Shown here: positions 27,621 to 37,072 of the stretch, one piece after another
Position numbering within the stretch: position 1 is the first letter of the stretch
How the letters are laid out: each line of letters opens with the position of its first letter
Source of the DNA: Cytobacillus firmus DS1
Lineage (GTDB): Bacteria > Bacillota > Bacilli > Bacillales > Cytobacillaceae
Direction: 5' to 3'
Length of the DNA stretch: 64,000 nt
NCBI RefSeq assembly: GCF_000565285.1
Contig: NZ_APVL01000009.1
Location: 62,001-126,000, forward strand
Notes under the pieces: model-generated
Databases searched by the model: none
What the model was told of the DNA's origin: nothing
The model's input: only the letters and a program-made list of their open reading frames with translations
Translations under genes and position numbers: made by a program

Positions 27621-29015
27621 TTATTTATTGGCAAACTCTTTATTGCCGAGGAATTCCTTCGCTTTTTCAATCGCGATGCTTACTTGTTTGAATCCTGTTC
27701 CGCCTGCACTATTTCTTCTTTTGACAGCTGTATATGGATCCAGCACTTCATAAATATCTTCTTCGAACAATGGATGGGCATTCTTGAAATCATCTAGCGG
27801 CAAACCTCCAAGGAAGCATCCCTTCTGTACACAGGCAAGGACCAGTTTCCCGACGATCTCATGTGCTTCTCTAAATGGAATGCCTTTATCAGATAGATAA
27901 TCCGCCAGTTCAGTAGCATTGGAAAAATCATTTTTAGTCGCTTTTTCCATCTGCTCTGATTTAACCTTCATGGTGCGGATCATTCCTGCAAAGATTTTCA
28001 ATGAACCTGTGACTGTCTTTACAGTATCAAACATCCCTTCCTTATCTTCCTGCATATCTTTGTTATAGGCGAGCGGCAGACCTTTCAATACTGTCAAGAG
28101 ACCCATGAGGTTACCGTATACACGTCCCGTTTTACCTCGGATGAGCTCCGCCATATCCGGATTCTTCTTTTGCGGCATAATGCTGCTGCCAGTTGCAAAG
28201 CTGTCGTCCAGTTCAATGAATTGAAACTCCTGGCTTGACCAAAGGATGAATTCTTCACTTAAACGTGACAGATGCATCATCAGGGTTGAGCTTGAGGATA
28301 AAAACTCCAAAATAAAGTCTCTGTCACTGACAGCATCCAGGCTGTTTTCATAGATGCCTTCAAATCCGAGAAGTTCCGCCGTATACTCACGGTCGATTGG
28401 GAAAGTGGTTCCAGCCAGAGCCCCAGCTCCAAGAGGTGATAGATTGATTCTTTTTAAGCTTTCAGAAAATCGCTCTTTGTCCCTCTCAAGCATCCAGAAA
28501 TAAGCCATTAGATGGTGGCCGAAAGAGATTGGCTGTGCCCGCTGCAGATGCGTATAGCCCGGCATGATGGTTTCCACATTCTTTTCAGCCTGGATGATTA
28601 ACTCCTCCTGCATTTCCTGAATCAATTCAACAATCTGCTCCACCTGCTTGCGGAGATATAAATGCATGTCTGTTGCCACCTGGTCATTTCGGCTTCTTGC
28701 GGTATGAAGTTTACCTCCGACAGGCCCTGTCAGTTCAGTCAAATGGCTCTCTAGATTTAAATGAATATCTTCAAGCTTTACTGAGTATTCCAGTTCATCC
28801 TTTGCAGCTTTCTCTTTTAGCTGCTGGAGGCCTGTTTTGATTTTTTCAGCTTCTTCCTCAGTAATAATTCCTGTTTTAGAAAGCATGGCAACATGGGCCA
28901 TGCTCCCTTCGATATCTTCCATAACCAATTCCTGGTCAAATGAAATCGATGCTCCGAACTCATCTACCCATTCTTCAGCAGATTTTGTGAATCTGCCTCC
29001 CCATAACTTTTTCAC
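27621..29015 (-). CDS. argH: Argininosuccinate lyase
   Basis: A 464-residue fumarase-superfamily enzyme that splits argininosuccinate into arginine and fumarate. The signature loop [11 protein letters not shown], the segment [15 protein letters not shown] and [16 protein letters not shown] [16 protein letters not shown] are present. The start is a GTG (29015) that overlaps the argG stop by four bases (GTGA), with AAGGTGA inside argG, so translation is coupled; an upstream reading to 29072 is not supported. Confidence 0.96.
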   Translation of the reverse strand: MKKLWGGRFTKSAEEWVDEFGASISFDQELVMEDIEGSMAHVAMLSKTGIITEEEAEKIKTGLQQLKEKAAKDELEYSVKLEDIHLNLESHLTELTGPVGGKLHTARSRNDQVATDMHLYLRKQVEQIVELIQEMQEELIIQAEKNVETIMPGYTHLQRAQPISFGHHLMAYFWMLERDKERFSESLKRINLSPLGAGALAGTTFPIDREYTAELLGFEGIYENSLDAVSDRDFILEFLSSSSTLMMHLSRLSEEFILWSSQEFQFIELDDSFATGSSIMPQKKNPDMAELIRGKTGRVYGNLMGLLTVLKGLPLAYNKDMQEDKEGMFDTVKTVTGSLKIFAGMIRTMKVKSEQMEKATKNDFSNATELADYLSDKGIPFREAHEIVGKLVLACVQKGCFLGGLPLDDFKNAHPLFEEDIYEVLDPYTAVKRRNSAGGTGFKQVSIAIEKAKEFLGNKEFANK

Positions 29016-30220
29016 ACTGTCACCTTCTTGCTGTTTTGAACAATGCTCTGCACCTTTGTCGGCAATCCCCAAAGCTTAATAAAGCCAACTGCCGCATTGT
29101 GGTCAAATTCATCATCAGAAGTATAGGTTGCTAACTTTTCGTCGTACAGGGAATAAGGGGATTTTCTTCCTTCAACAATTGCATGGCCTTTAAACAGCTT
29201 TACTCTGACTGTTCCTGTTACAAATGTTTGTGTTTCTTTCAGGAAAGCCGTTAACGCGTTGTTAAGCTGAGAGAACCACAATCCTTCATATATAAGCTCA
29301 GACACTTTTTTCTCAATAACCGGTTTAAAGTGGGCCATTTCTTTAACCATTGTTAAGTCCTCAAGCTCTTTGTGGGCTTTCAGAAGTGTCATCGCACCAG
29401 GGCACTCGTATACTTCACGGGACTTGATGCCGACAAGGCGATTTTCCACATGGTCGATACGTCCAACCCCATGCTTGCCTGCAAGCTCGTTCAGTTCGGC
29501 AATAAGCTCGGAAAGCAACATACTTTTTCCATTCAAGCTGACTGGCACACCCTTTTCAAAACCGATTTCAACGGTATCAGGTGTATCAGGTGCTTTTTCG
29601 AGAGAAACCGTAAGATCGTATGCATCTTCCGGAGGAGCTGCCCATGGATCTTCCAGAACTCCGCACTCATTGCTTCTGCCCCATAAGTTTTGATCAATGC
29701 TGTATGGAGAATCAAGATTAATTGGGATGGGTATATTGTTTTGTTTTGCATATTCAATTTCTTCCTCACGTGACCAGCTCCATTCACGAACCGGAGCTAA
29801 CACCTGAAGATCAGGGTTAAGAGCCTGAATTGCCACTTCAAAACGAACCTGGTCATTTCCTTTGCCGGTACATCCATGCGCGACTGCTACTGCCCCTTCT
29901 TTTTCTGCTACTTCAACAAGCTTTTTAGCGATCAGCGGGCGTGAAAGAGCAGAAATCAATGGATACTTGTTCTCATATAAAGCATGCGCCTGAAGTGCAA
30001 TTAATGCATATTCATTAGCAAATTCCTCTTTTGCATCAATCACATAAGATTGTACTGCCCCAACAGTTAAAGCTTTTTTCTGGATAAAGTTCAGATCTTT
30101 TCCTTCCCCAACGTCAAGGCAGCAGGCAACAACAGCATAACCTTGATCCTGCAGCCATTTAACCGCAACCGATGTATCCAGACCGCCTGAGTATGCAAGA
30201 ACAACTTTATTTTGTGACAT
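29012..30220 (-). CDS. argG: Argininosuccinate synthase
   Basis: A 402-residue enzyme joining citrulline and aspartate with ATP. The PP-loop [10 protein letters not shown] at the N-terminus, [14 protein letters not shown] and [13 protein letters not shown] segments are diagnostic. ATG 30220 follows AAGGAGG. It is the first gene of argGH; upstream sequence contains ArgR/AhrC-type boxes, so repression by arginine is likely. Confidence 0.97.
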   Translation of the reverse strand: MSQNKVVLAYSGGLDTSVAVKWLQDQGYAVVACCLDVGEGKDLNFIQKKALTVGAVQSYVIDAKEEFANEYALIALQAHALYENKYPLISALSRPLIAKKLVEVAEKEGAVAVAHGCTGKGNDQVRFEVAIQALNPDLQVLAPVREWSWSREEEIEYAKQNNIPIPINLDSPYSIDQNLWGRSNECGVLEDPWAAPPEDAYDLTVSLEKAPDTPDTVEIGFEKGVPVSLNGKSMLLSELIAELNELAGKHGVGRIDHVENRLVGIKSREVYECPGAMTLLKAHKELEDLTMVKEMAHFKPVIEKKVSELIYEGLWFSQLNNALTAFLKETQTFVTGTVRVKLFKGHAIVEGRKSPYSLYDEKLATYTSDDEFDHNAAVGFIKLWGLPTKVQSIVQNSKKVTV

Positions 30221-30262
30221 TTATAATTCCTCCTTGGATTATACGTATAAATATACAATTAA

Positions 30263-30280
30263 ATTATGTTTTTATTCATT
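30263..30280 (-). promoter_or_regulatory. Candidate ARG box 1 upstream of argG
   Basis: On the minus strand AATGAATAAAAACATAAT fits the AhrC/ArgR consensus CATGAATAAAAATKCAAK at 14 of 18 positions, about 45 bases before argG. Confidence 0.45.
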
Positions 30281-30335
30281 TATTATTCTCTTACTTTAAC
30301 AACCTTTTATTTAAAAATCAATACTTATTCTTAAA

Positions 30336-30353
30336 AATGTATAAAAATAAATA
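30336..30353 (+). promoter_or_regulatory. Candidate ARG box 2 upstream of argG
   Basis: AATGTATAAAAATAAATA fits the ARG consensus at 13 of 18 positions. The region is AT-rich, so on its own it is weak; ArgR normally binds pairs of such boxes. Confidence 0.3.
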
Positions 30354-30493
30354 CAATTTTTCCATTTAAAAATTAATCTTCATATGAATTCCATAATAGT
30401 ATCTGCAGAAAAAAATTGAATACTAAAACATCCATGCACCGCAAACATCTTTATAGTAAAATAAAAACAAGATTATCATTTGGGGGATTCATA

Positions 30494-30808
30494 ATGGAGG
30501 AGCATTTTTTACATAATGGCCGTCTTGGCATTCCCATACCTGCCTTTGACCGGGATTGGGATGAATATTCACCAAAAACACAGCAGATGATCCTGTTTCA
30601 ATGGGAAAAAATAAGAGGCAGGATTCCTGACCGCATTGCCGATCTTGAAGCGGAAATTAACAGGAAACAGGCTGAGTTGTCAGATGAGGGAAATTTTGAA
30701 AGATCATGCAGACTCAACAGTGAAATTTCAGAACTGGCATCCGTTATAAATGATTTGTGGCTATGGTATCGAACGAATCAGGATATTTCTGGGAAGCTGC
30801 ATTCATAA
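30494..30808 (+). CDS. Hypothetical protein, 104 residues, coiled coil
   Basis: ATG 30494 follows GGGGGAT at a good distance and the frame ends at a clear terminator. The N-terminal half is aromatic and polar (FDRDWDEYSPKTQQMILFQWE). Residues about 45-90 (DRIADLEAEINRKQAELSDE and onward) should form a helical hairpin or coiled coil. There is no signal peptide or membrane segment. I do not recognise it; its transcription is opposite to argG and moaB. Confidence 0.7.
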   Translation: MEEHFLHNGRLGIPIPAFDRDWDEYSPKTQQMILFQWEKIRGRIPDRIADLEAEINRKQAELSDEGNFERSCRLNSEISELASVINDLWLWYRTNQDISGKLHS

Positions 30809-30811
30809 AAA

Positions 30812-30836
30812 AAACCTTTCCGCAGCGGAAAGGTTT
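30812..30836. terminator. Terminator between the 104-residue gene and moaB
   Basis: AAAACCTTTCCGC and GCGGAAAGGTTTT form a nearly loop-free stem flanked by A and T runs, serving both convergent genes. Confidence 0.85.
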
Positions 30837-30844
30837 TTGGCCTC

Positions 30845-31357
30845 TTATAAATCTTTTCTTAATTCCCTGACGATATGCCCGATTTCAGGCAGAATCAGCT
30901 TATTCATCGCAAGGCGGACTGCCCCTGATGATCCCGGTGTTGAGAAAACTGCTTTATTTTGTACGGTGCCTGCAGCAGCCCGTGAAAGAATGGCCGCAGA
31001 CCCGATATCTTCAGTGTAGCTCAGCATCCTGAATAATTCGCCGAATCCGTCGATTTCTTTATCGAATAATTCTCTAACCGTCTCGATCGTCACGTCCCTG
31101 AGAGCAATACCTGTGCCCCCATTTGTCAGCACAGCGTCAATACCGGGGTTTTCGCAGCCTTTTAATAAGGCCTCACGAATAAGAGTTCCTTCATCCTTGA
31201 CGATTTCATAGTCAGCTATAATATGTCCTGCCTCTTCGAGCAGCTGAATCATCAGCTTTCCGCTTTTATCCGTTTCTTCATCTCTCGTATCACTTACGGT
31301 AATCACTTTGCATCTGACTTTTTTAGGCGCTTCTTTTTTATGCTCGAATGTACTCAT
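30845..31357 (-). CDS. moaB: Molybdenum cofactor biosynthesis protein MoaB
   Basis: A 170-residue MoaB/MogA-type molybdopterin-binding protein. The family core DAVLTNGGTGIALRDVTIE and the later TPGSSGAVRLAMNKLILPE segment are intact. It probably adenylates molybdopterin in cofactor synthesis. ATG 31357 (MSTFEHKKEAP) has AAGGTGGT upstream; the frame extends further to 31384 without a site. Confidence 0.93.
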   Translation of the reverse strand: MSTFEHKKEAPKKVRCKVITVSDTRDEETDKSGKLMIQLLEEAGHIIADYEIVKDEGTLIREALLKGCENPGIDAVLTNGGTGIALRDVTIETVRELFDKEIDGFGELFRMLSYTEDIGSAAILSRAAAGTVQNKAVFSTPGSSGAVRLAMNKLILPEIGHIVRELRKDL

Positions 31358-31398
31358 TTGGCACCACCTTTGCTTAAAAATCATAGATAAACTGGAGT

Positions 31399-32238
31399 TT
31401 ACTGCTGATCATTCTTTCTGTGCAGATATCTCATCTGATAATATATATGGGCAAACTCTGTTACTTTTCTTGTCAGCTGGTAATTGGTCCCTGCTCCAAT
31501 GGCCATGCTGATGAAAGGAATTCCTTGAACGGATTTTCTGCGAAAAAGGTAAATAGCCATCGCTTTAAATAGCTGCTTCATTGGCTGCTCAATCCAGGTA
31601 ATATCAGTCAATTCTTCTTTTCCTTCATAAAAATAGAATTCATCCTGGTTCTTCAGCTCGTTCATTAATTCTTCCCAAGCACTGCCCTGCATGCGAGGAG
31701 GCAGAGTGGCTGCGTGAAAAACCTTAAGAGAGCTCATCATTTCGAATGGAGTATTAACCTCAAAGCCATAGGTCATGGCAATCAGCTGTACGGCACGAAG
31801 ATTAATAACCGCCATAGCAGGAATATCTGCCCCCAGCATCAGAGAGCTGCCTGATCCCGCAATGCCGCCCTGTGCAAAAGAATAAAGACGATGCCGGGCA
31901 ATTTGCTGTTGAGCTATGTATTGAAGCTGGTCGACATTCAGTTGCTTCAGATCTTCAATCGTCTCGATATCAGAATGAAATACACGGCCTGCAGTCAAAA
32001 TACGCTCTTTCGCATCCATTTGAAGCTGTGAACCCTGAATAAGCGCATGAAGATAAAACAGCCAGCTATCCATCGCCGAAAAAATTTGCTTCTGAACTTC
32101 TTCAGGCAATAGTGAAAAAGACCTTTCCAATGATTTATCATAAACCATCTCCAAATCATTGGGCTCATAACTCAGCAGCTTGTTTTCCCACTCCTGAATA
32201 CCTGCCAAAACGCTTTCTTCCCGTTCGTTCAACGGCAT
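31399..32238 (-). CDS. EcsC family protein
   Basis: A 279-residue protein fitting the EcsC family: helical N-terminus, a central glycine-rich hydrophobic segment (about 135-170, YSFAQGGIAGSGSSLMLGAD), and the motif NLRAVQLIAMTYGFEVNTPFE. ATG 32238 has GGAGG upstream. EcsC itself is linked to the EcsAB ABC transporter, but this copy stands alone and its role is unknown. A family B repeat lies about 90 bases upstream, between it and ackA. Confidence 0.82.
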   Translation of the reverse strand: MPLNEREESVLAGIQEWENKLLSYEPNDLEMVYDKSLERSFSLLPEEVQKQIFSAMDSWLFYLHALIQGSQLQMDAKERILTAGRVFHSDIETIEDLKQLNVDQLQYIAQQQIARHRLYSFAQGGIAGSGSSLMLGADIPAMAVINLRAVQLIAMTYGFEVNTPFEMMSSLKVFHAATLPPRMQGSAWEELMNELKNQDEFYFYEGKEELTDITWIEQPMKQLFKAMAIYLFRRKSVQGIPFISMAIGAGTNYQLTRKVTEFAHIYYQMRYLHRKNDQQ

Positions 32239-32330
32239 CGCAATTCCTCCCAAAACAATTTTTCTTGGACTCAGTATAGCATAAGTTGGATGGGGAATTC
32301 CTCTCTCCAAGTGATGGGTGATAAATCCCG

Positions 32331-32388
32331 ATAAAGTGGAAACTTCAATCAGTGGGGGTCTTACTGCCCGTTAGACTGCGATAAAAAA
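32331..32388. repeat. Interspersed repeat family B, short copy
   Basis: ATAAAGTGGAAACTTCAATC at the left and GGGGTCTTACTGCCCGTTAG then ACTGCGATAAAAAA at the right match the two ends of the 61-277 copy, here joined directly. It overlaps the U tract of the ackA terminator. Confidence 0.8.
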
Positions 32389-32412
32389 AGACAAGAGCGT
32401 TAAGCCCTTGCC
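32386..32412 (-). terminator. Terminator after ackA
   Basis: On the minus strand CAAGGGC and GCTCTTG pair (one G-U) around TTAAC, followed by TCTTTTTTT. Confidence 0.75.
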
Positions 32413-32424
32413 TTGTTATGAATA

Positions 32425-33612
32425 CTATTTTGCCAATCTCACAACGTCACGTGCAATCATAACTTCCTCATTTGTCGGGATAATCATGACTTTAACTGGT
32501 GAATGAGGGTAGTTGATGAATGCCTCTTCACCGCGCACTTTGTTTAATGCAGGATCCCAGTAAACGCCCATGAATTCCAGTCCCTGTAGAACTCGTTCAC
32601 GGATGACATCACTGTTTTCACCGATTCCGGCTGTGAAAATGATAGCATCTACGCCATACATGCGGGAAGCATAGGATCCGATATATTTATGGATTCTGTT
32701 TGCGAATACTTCAAGAGCCAATTCTGCTCTTTCATTTCCTTCAACAGCTTGGATTTCAATGTCGCGAAGATCACTGGAGAAGCCGGATACACCAAGCATA
32801 CCGCTCTTTTTATTAAGAACATCAAGTACTTCATCAGCGTTCAAGCCTGTCTTTTCCATAATGAATGGAATAAGAGCAGGGTCAAGGTTGCCTGATCGCG
32901 TACCCATTGTAACACCCGCTAATGGAGTGAATCCCATTGATGTATCAATTGACTTTCCGCCTTCAATAGCTGTAATGCTTGCTCCATTTCCTAAGTGACA
33001 GGAGATGAGGCGAAGCTGGTCAAGCGGACGGCCAAGCATTTCTGCTGCACGTTCTGAAACATATTTATGTGAGGTTCCATGGAAGCCATACTTGCGAATG
33101 CCATATTTCTCATAATACTCATATGGCAAGCTATATAGGAAAGAGCTTTCAGGCATCGTCTGATGGAACGCAGTATCGAATACTGCCACTGCAGGGACAT
33201 TTGGAAGAACCTGCTGGAACGCCTTGATTCCTGTAATATTAGCCGGGTTGTGAAGAGGTGCAAGCTCAGATAGTTCATCAATTTTTGCAAGCACTTCAGC
33301 CGTAATAACTACAGAATCATTGAAAGCTTCACCTCCGTGAACAACACGGTGGCCAATGCCTTCGATTTCATCAAGAGATTTAATGATCCCCAGAGTTGTT
33401 AATTTGTCCAGAAGGATTTTAACTGCTACTGCATGATCAGGTATATCTGTTACTTCCTTAATTTTTTCGCCATTTACAGAAATATTGAAGACTGCGTTAT
33501 CCAGCCCAATACGCTCGATTAAGCCTTTTGTAATAACTTCTTCACTCGGCATGTCAAATAATTGAAATTTCAATGAAGAACTGCCGGCGTTGATTGCAAT
33601 GATTTTTGCCAT
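32425..33612 (-). CDS. ackA: Acetate kinase
   Basis: A 395-residue ASKHA-fold kinase interconverting acetyl phosphate and acetate with ATP, in overflow metabolism. Family signatures [12 protein letters not shown] at the N-terminus, [14 protein letters not shown], and [13 protein letters not shown] and [14 protein letters not shown] are intact. ATG 33612 has AGGAG upstream. A consensus cre site lies about 190 bases upstream, where CcpA activates ackA in B. subtilis. Confidence 0.97.
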   Translation of the reverse strand: MAKIIAINAGSSSLKFQLFDMPSEEVITKGLIERIGLDNAVFNISVNGEKIKEVTDIPDHAVAVKILLDKLTTLGIIKSLDEIEGIGHRVVHGGEAFNDSVVITAEVLAKIDELSELAPLHNPANITGIKAFQQVLPNVPAVAVFDTAFHQTMPESSFLYSLPYEYYEKYGIRKYGFHGTSHKYVSERAAEMLGRPLDQLRLISCHLGNGASITAIEGGKSIDTSMGFTPLAGVTMGTRSGNLDPALIPFIMEKTGLNADEVLDVLNKKSGMLGVSGFSSDLRDIEIQAVEGNERAELALEVFANRIHKYIGSYASRMYGVDAIIFTAGIGENSDVIRERVLQGLEFMGVYWDPALNKVRGEEAFINYPHSPVKVMIIPTNEEVMIARDVVRLAK

Positions 33613-33802
33613 AAAGCTACCGCTCCTTTAGAAGATGTTCAAAGGGACTGATCTGCCACTTTAAACCCATACTTTTATATAACAATGTGTGATACGGCGA
33701 TATAAAGTAATACAACTTTATTTTGTGCATCGGACACAATTAATATCTCTCAATTTTCCATTTAAACACTGTATGCAAAACATTTCAAGAAGCACCTTGC
33801 AA

Positions 33803-33816
33803 TGATATCGTTTTCA
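33803..33816 (-). promoter_or_regulatory. CcpA cre site upstream of ackA
   Basis: On the minus strand TGAAAACGATATCA fits TGWAANCGNTNWCA at all 14 positions. Its distance from the gene suits an activating site upstream of the promoter, as known for ackA in B. subtilis. Confidence 0.75.
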
Positions 33817-33861
33817 TGTTAAATTAAATATTTTCTGATACTTCCTTATATTTATTCATTT

Positions 33862-33894
33862 AAAAAGAAGCCGGCAAATGCTCAGCTTCTTTTT
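33862..33894 (-). terminator. Terminator after ytxK
   Basis: AAAAAGAAGC and GCTTCTTTTT form a 10-bp stem around 13 bases, ten bases past the ytxK stop. Confidence 0.75.
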
Positions 33895-33903
33895 CGTTTA
33901 TCC

Positions 33904-34887
33904 TTATTTGCTTTCTTTAAACCAGACATCAATTTTCTTGAGGATTTTTTCGGCTTCTGCTGTTTTGGACAAGCTTGGCAAGTTGACCAGGAGAGCCTGC
34001 TTAGGGGGAGTGACTCCTTCCCCTTTTTTCTGAAGGATGAATATGCTTTTAGCCGCTTTTTCATTTTTGAACATGGTGAGCGGCAGCTGTATCAATCCTT
34101 GAATGTAGGCATTTTCCTTAATGAATTCATGCAGCTTGGGAGCCTGGTCACTTTCGAAAATACCATTTGGTATAATAAAAAATAAATAGCCGCCGGATTT
34201 CACATGATTCATGCTCTGCTCAATAAATAAGTGATGAGAATAGGAATGCCCCTCATCTGCTTTTAGCTTATACTCGGCCGAACGGACATCATTCGGATAA
34301 TACCCGACAGGCAAATCACTTACAACGGCATCAGCAGATTCGATAAACAGCGGTTCAAGGCTATCCTGGTTGAAGAATTGAATGGGGTGCTCCTGTAAAT
34401 TGGCATTAATATAAGCTAGCTTGATCAATAAGTCATCAATCTCAATCCCTGTTGCCTCAATCACTTTACCGCTTTGGTGATTCATAACGGTAGTCAATAA
34501 ATTTCCTGTTCCCACTGCAGGATCCAGCAGGCGGAAACTTTTTTCCTGAATGAACTTTTCGACAAGATACCCCATCAGCATTCCTACTGCATCAGGAGTC
34601 ATTTGATGATTGGGCTGCACATTTTCTTTCATGCCTTTTAATATCGCAAGCTGAAAGGATTTTCTGATTTCTTCTTTTGTGCAGCCGCTTAAGTCTATGG
34701 ATTCATAACTCTTCCTGAGCCTTTTGACTGTTAATTCACTGAGCTCATCCTGAAGAATACTTTCATGAAATAAATTCTCTCCTGTTTCAGCAAGAGCTTC
34801 TAAGTATGTACAATGCAGTTCATCCTGCATAATTACAGCCGTTTCGTTTAAAATCGTAAATAAATCCTCAACCGGAGTTATTTTCAC
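33904..34887 (-). CDS. ytxK: Class I SAM-dependent methyltransferase YtxK
   Basis: A 327-residue protein resembling the M subunit core of type I DNA adenine methylases without a specificity subunit. SAM motif I is DPAVGTGNL at 122-130. The catalytic motif IV, usually NPPY/F, reads DLPVGYYP at 191-198. The N-terminal 100 residues are helical. B. subtilis YtxK lies in the same place beside ackA. The changed motif IV makes DNA N6-methylation uncertain. The target is unknown. Confidence 0.88.
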   Translation of the reverse strand: MKITPVEDLFTILNETAVIMQDELHCTYLEALAETGENLFHESILQDELSELTVKRLRKSYESIDLSGCTKEEIRKSFQLAILKGMKENVQPNHQMTPDAVGMLMGYLVEKFIQEKSFRLLDPAVGTGNLLTTVMNHQSGKVIEATGIEIDDLLIKLAYINANLQEHPIQFFNQDSLEPLFIESADAVVSDLPVGYYPNDVRSAEYKLKADEGHSYSHHLFIEQSMNHVKSGGYLFFIIPNGIFESDQAPKLHEFIKENAYIQGLIQLPLTMFKNEKAAKSIFILQKKGEGVTPPKQALLVNLPSLSKTAEAEKILKKIDVWFKESK

Positions 34888-34960
34888 AGCATATTCCTCC
34901 CGTCCTTATTCTTTTTCCTATTTTAACTGGCTTTTGGTTCATTCACAAGTTTGGTGCTGA

Positions 34961-35100
34961 GTAAGAAAAGCGCAAGCGCCTTGCCCACCCCCGACAAGCA
35001 CAAGCCGAGCCTCACGGAAAGGCGTCCTTTGCCTTTTTGGGAGGCTCGGCTTGTGACCTCGAGGGGGTAGGCGCTGGAGCTAGACAGTTATCGACGTTCA
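34961..35100. repeat. Interspersed repeat family A, type copy with long hairpin
   Basis: CACAAGCCGAGCCTC (34999-35013) and GAGGCTCGGCTTGTG (35041-35055) form a perfect 15-bp stem. A second stem sits inside the loop (AAAGGC/GCCTTT), and outer arms rich in CCCCC/GGGGG and GCGCCT/AGGCGC extend the fold. Copies are at 9701-9961, 21331-21450, 24041-24335 and, degenerate, 54771-54841. It lies between ytxK and tpx in a 288-base gap. Confidence 0.88.
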
Positions 35101-35137
35101 AAGTTTTATACTTTCTTATCTTAGAACAAAAAAATTA

Positions 35138-35161
35138 AAGCCCCGGAACGAATCCGGAGCT
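35138..35161 (-). terminator. Terminator after tpx
   Basis: AAGCCCCGGA and TCCGGAGCTT pair with one mismatch; on the minus strand TTAATTTTTTT follows. Confidence 0.75.
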
Positions 35162-35175
35162 TCCAATTATCTATA

Positions 35176-35676
35176 TTATTTTGCTTGTTTAGCTGCTTCC
35201 ACTGCTGCTTCATAGTTTGGATGATCTGTTGCCTCACTGACATATTCCGCATATGTCACAGTGTCGTTCGAATCAACAACAAAAACGGCACGGGCCAATA
35301 AACGAAGTTCCTGGATGGCTACCCCAAAAGCTTCTCCAAAAGACAGGTCGCGGTGATCGGAAACAGTTTGAACATTTTCAATTCCTGCTGCTGCACACCA
35401 GCGCTTTTGAGCAAACGGAAGATCTACGCTTACAGTAAGAATTTTAACATTATCAAGCTTGGAAGCTTCTTCGTTAAAACGGCGTGTCTGTGCATCACAA
35501 ACGCCCGTGTCAATAGAAGGAACTACGCTGATAAGACGTACTTGCCCTTTTGAATCAGCAAGTGTAACTTCAGAAAGGTCATTTGCCAGAACCTTGAATT
35601 CAGGAGCTTTATCTCCTGCTTTTACTTCATTACCCAGCAATGTTACAGGATTTCCTTTGAACGTAATAGATGCCAT
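35176..35676 (-). CDS. tpx: Thiol peroxidase (atypical 2-Cys peroxiredoxin)
   Basis: A 166-residue Tpx that reduces peroxides using thioredoxin. The peroxidatic Cys60 ([12 protein letters not shown]) and resolving Cys94 ([10 protein letters not shown]) are both present, and PSIDTGVCD is the family signature. ATG at 35676 has AGGAGG upstream. It appears to be a single-gene unit with its own terminator. Confidence 0.96.
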   Translation of the reverse strand: MASITFKGNPVTLLGNEVKAGDKAPEFKVLANDLSEVTLADSKGQVRLISVVPSIDTGVCDAQTRRFNEEASKLDNVKILTVSVDLPFAQKRWCAAAGIENVQTVSDHRDLSFGEAFGVAIQELRLLARAVFVVDSNDTVTYAEYVSEATDHPNYEAAVEAAKQAK

Positions 35677-35767
35677 TTAAATCGTCCTCCTTAATCACTT
35701 ATGTACAGTGTAAATCATATCTTTTCAGAATCTTTTTTGCAATTATTAAGGATGCATTCCAAGAAAA

Positions 35768-35796
35768 AAGTTAACTCTCCATAGGAAAGTTAACTT
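35768..35796 (-). terminator. Terminator after ytfJ
   Basis: AAGTTAACT and AGTTAACTT pair around 11 bases; the minus strand continues into TTTTTTCTT. Confidence 0.75.
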
Positions 35797-35806
35797 CCTT
35801 CTCCTC

Positions 35807-36271
35807 TTAGATATCAAGATCCTGTTTAGGTCTGTTGTACTCATCACTGTTATCCTGCTGGTTCTGGCCCTGCTGGCTGCCTGAGCTGTTTTCTTTCTTA
35901 TTAAACATCTGCTGAATTTTATCGACTGCCTGCGGGGCAAGATCAAGAATTTTCTCATACAAATGAGTGCTTTCATCAAGATGAACCATTTTCACCCCGT
36001 GGGAATTGACAATCAAAAAGGCGATTGGTGTAATGGAGACACCGCCTCCGCTCCCCCCGCCAAACGGGTGGCCCTTTTCCTCGCCTGATTGTCCATCAAG
36101 CATAAATTCGCTTCCTCCTGCTGCAAAGCCAAAGCCAACTTTTGAAACGGTTAAAATCACACTGCCATCAGGGGTTTCTACTGGATCCCCGATTATCGTG
36201 TTAACATCAATCATCTCTTTCAGGTTTTCCATGGCAGTTGTCATAAGCCCTTGAATAGGATGGTCAGACAT
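35807..36271 (-). CDS. ytfJ: GerW family sporulation protein YtfJ
   Basis: A 154-residue protein of the YtfJ/GerW family, linked to spore germination in Bacillus. The N-terminal MSDHPIQGLMTTAMENLKEM, the strand region VILTVSKVGFGFAAGGSEF and a glycine-rich segment (GHPFGGGSGGGVSITPIAF) are typical. The tail from about residue 128 is Gln/Asn/Ser-rich and probably disordered. It starts 17 bases after the ytfI stop, so the two form an operon. Confidence 0.9.
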   Translation of the reverse strand: MSDHPIQGLMTTAMENLKEMIDVNTIIGDPVETPDGSVILTVSKVGFGFAAGGSEFMLDGQSGEEKGHPFGGGSGGGVSITPIAFLIVNSHGVKMVHLDESTHLYEKILDLAPQAVDKIQQMFNKKENSSGSQQGQNQQDNSDEYNRPKQDLDI

Positions 36272-36288
36272 TCATTGCTCCTCCTCTT

Positions 36289-36984
36289 TTAGACAGTTTT
36301 AGTACCATCATCAGATAAGGCAGAAAGCGGCTTTGTCCTGAAGTCCGGCCGTCCGCCTTTCCAATATTTAATCAGTTTAATTCCTGCTAACATAGCATGC
36401 CCGACACGAAAATGAATCATACATGAAATGGCTGTTTGTGAAACGGAAAATTGAAAATGGGGAGTAACAGTGATGCTGGGAGGCGTTTTCAGTTTCATAT
36501 AATGACTTATTAATCCAAGAATGCTCCCTTTTATCGCCCAGAGTGCCCCGGTGATCATCCCCGTATGGGCTGCATCCCCAAGGCCTGCAAAAGTATGCCA
36601 TTCAAGATTCCGGATGGTTACATGCTTTAGAAATTTCCGTATTATTTTGTGGAGAGACACAATATGATTAATCATAGCTTTCGTGTCATGCAAACTATTA
36701 AGAAAATCAGTCGCGGAGAATTGCTTAGTATCTTCGCCAGAAGTATTTTCCTGTGGCCCTGCAGCCGTCTTTTCCTTTACGACAATCGTTGGCGAGTTAT
36801 CATCAACCTTTATCAGCGGGACTTCTATTTTGTATCTTATCAGCCCGAACCAGGCTTTCAATTGGATTTTCAAATGATCATTATCATTTCCATGGTAAAA
36901 ATGAAAATATATCTTTAGTTTTGTTATCATTACTAGAATTAAAAGAAGTATGAGGGCAATTACGGCAATCAGGAGCCACTTCAC
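36289..36984 (-). CDS. ytfI: DUF2953 protein YtfI
   Basis: A 231-residue protein with one strong N-terminal membrane helix (residues 2-22, start MKWLLIAVIAL) and a soluble domain of the DUF2953 family. It starts at a GTG (36984) set by AAGGGTG. It is the upstream partner of ytfJ, which suggests a sporulation-stage role, but no function is known. Most of the protein probably lies outside the cytoplasm. Confidence 0.82.
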   Translation of the reverse strand: MKWLLIAVIALILLLILVMITKLKIYFHFYHGNDNDHLKIQLKAWFGLIRYKIEVPLIKVDDNSPTIVVKEKTAAGPQENTSGEDTKQFSATDFLNSLHDTKAMINHIVSLHKIIRKFLKHVTIRNLEWHTFAGLGDAAHTGMITGALWAIKGSILGLISHYMKLKTPPSITVTPHFQFSVSQTAISCMIHFRVGHAMLAGIKLIKYWKGGRPDFRTKPLSALSDDGTKTV

Positions 36985-37034
36985 TTTTTTTCACACCCTT
37001 TCAGCTTTGTATTATGCCCAACTGAAAAAAAATA

Positions 37035-37060
37035 AACCTGCCACCAGACGGTGACAGGCT
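37035..37060 (-). terminator. Terminator after yteJ
   Basis: CCTGTCACC and GGTGGCAGG pair with one mismatch around four bases; TTTATTTTTTTT follows on the minus strand. Confidence 0.75.
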
Positions 37061-37072
37061 TCCATTTCTCCA

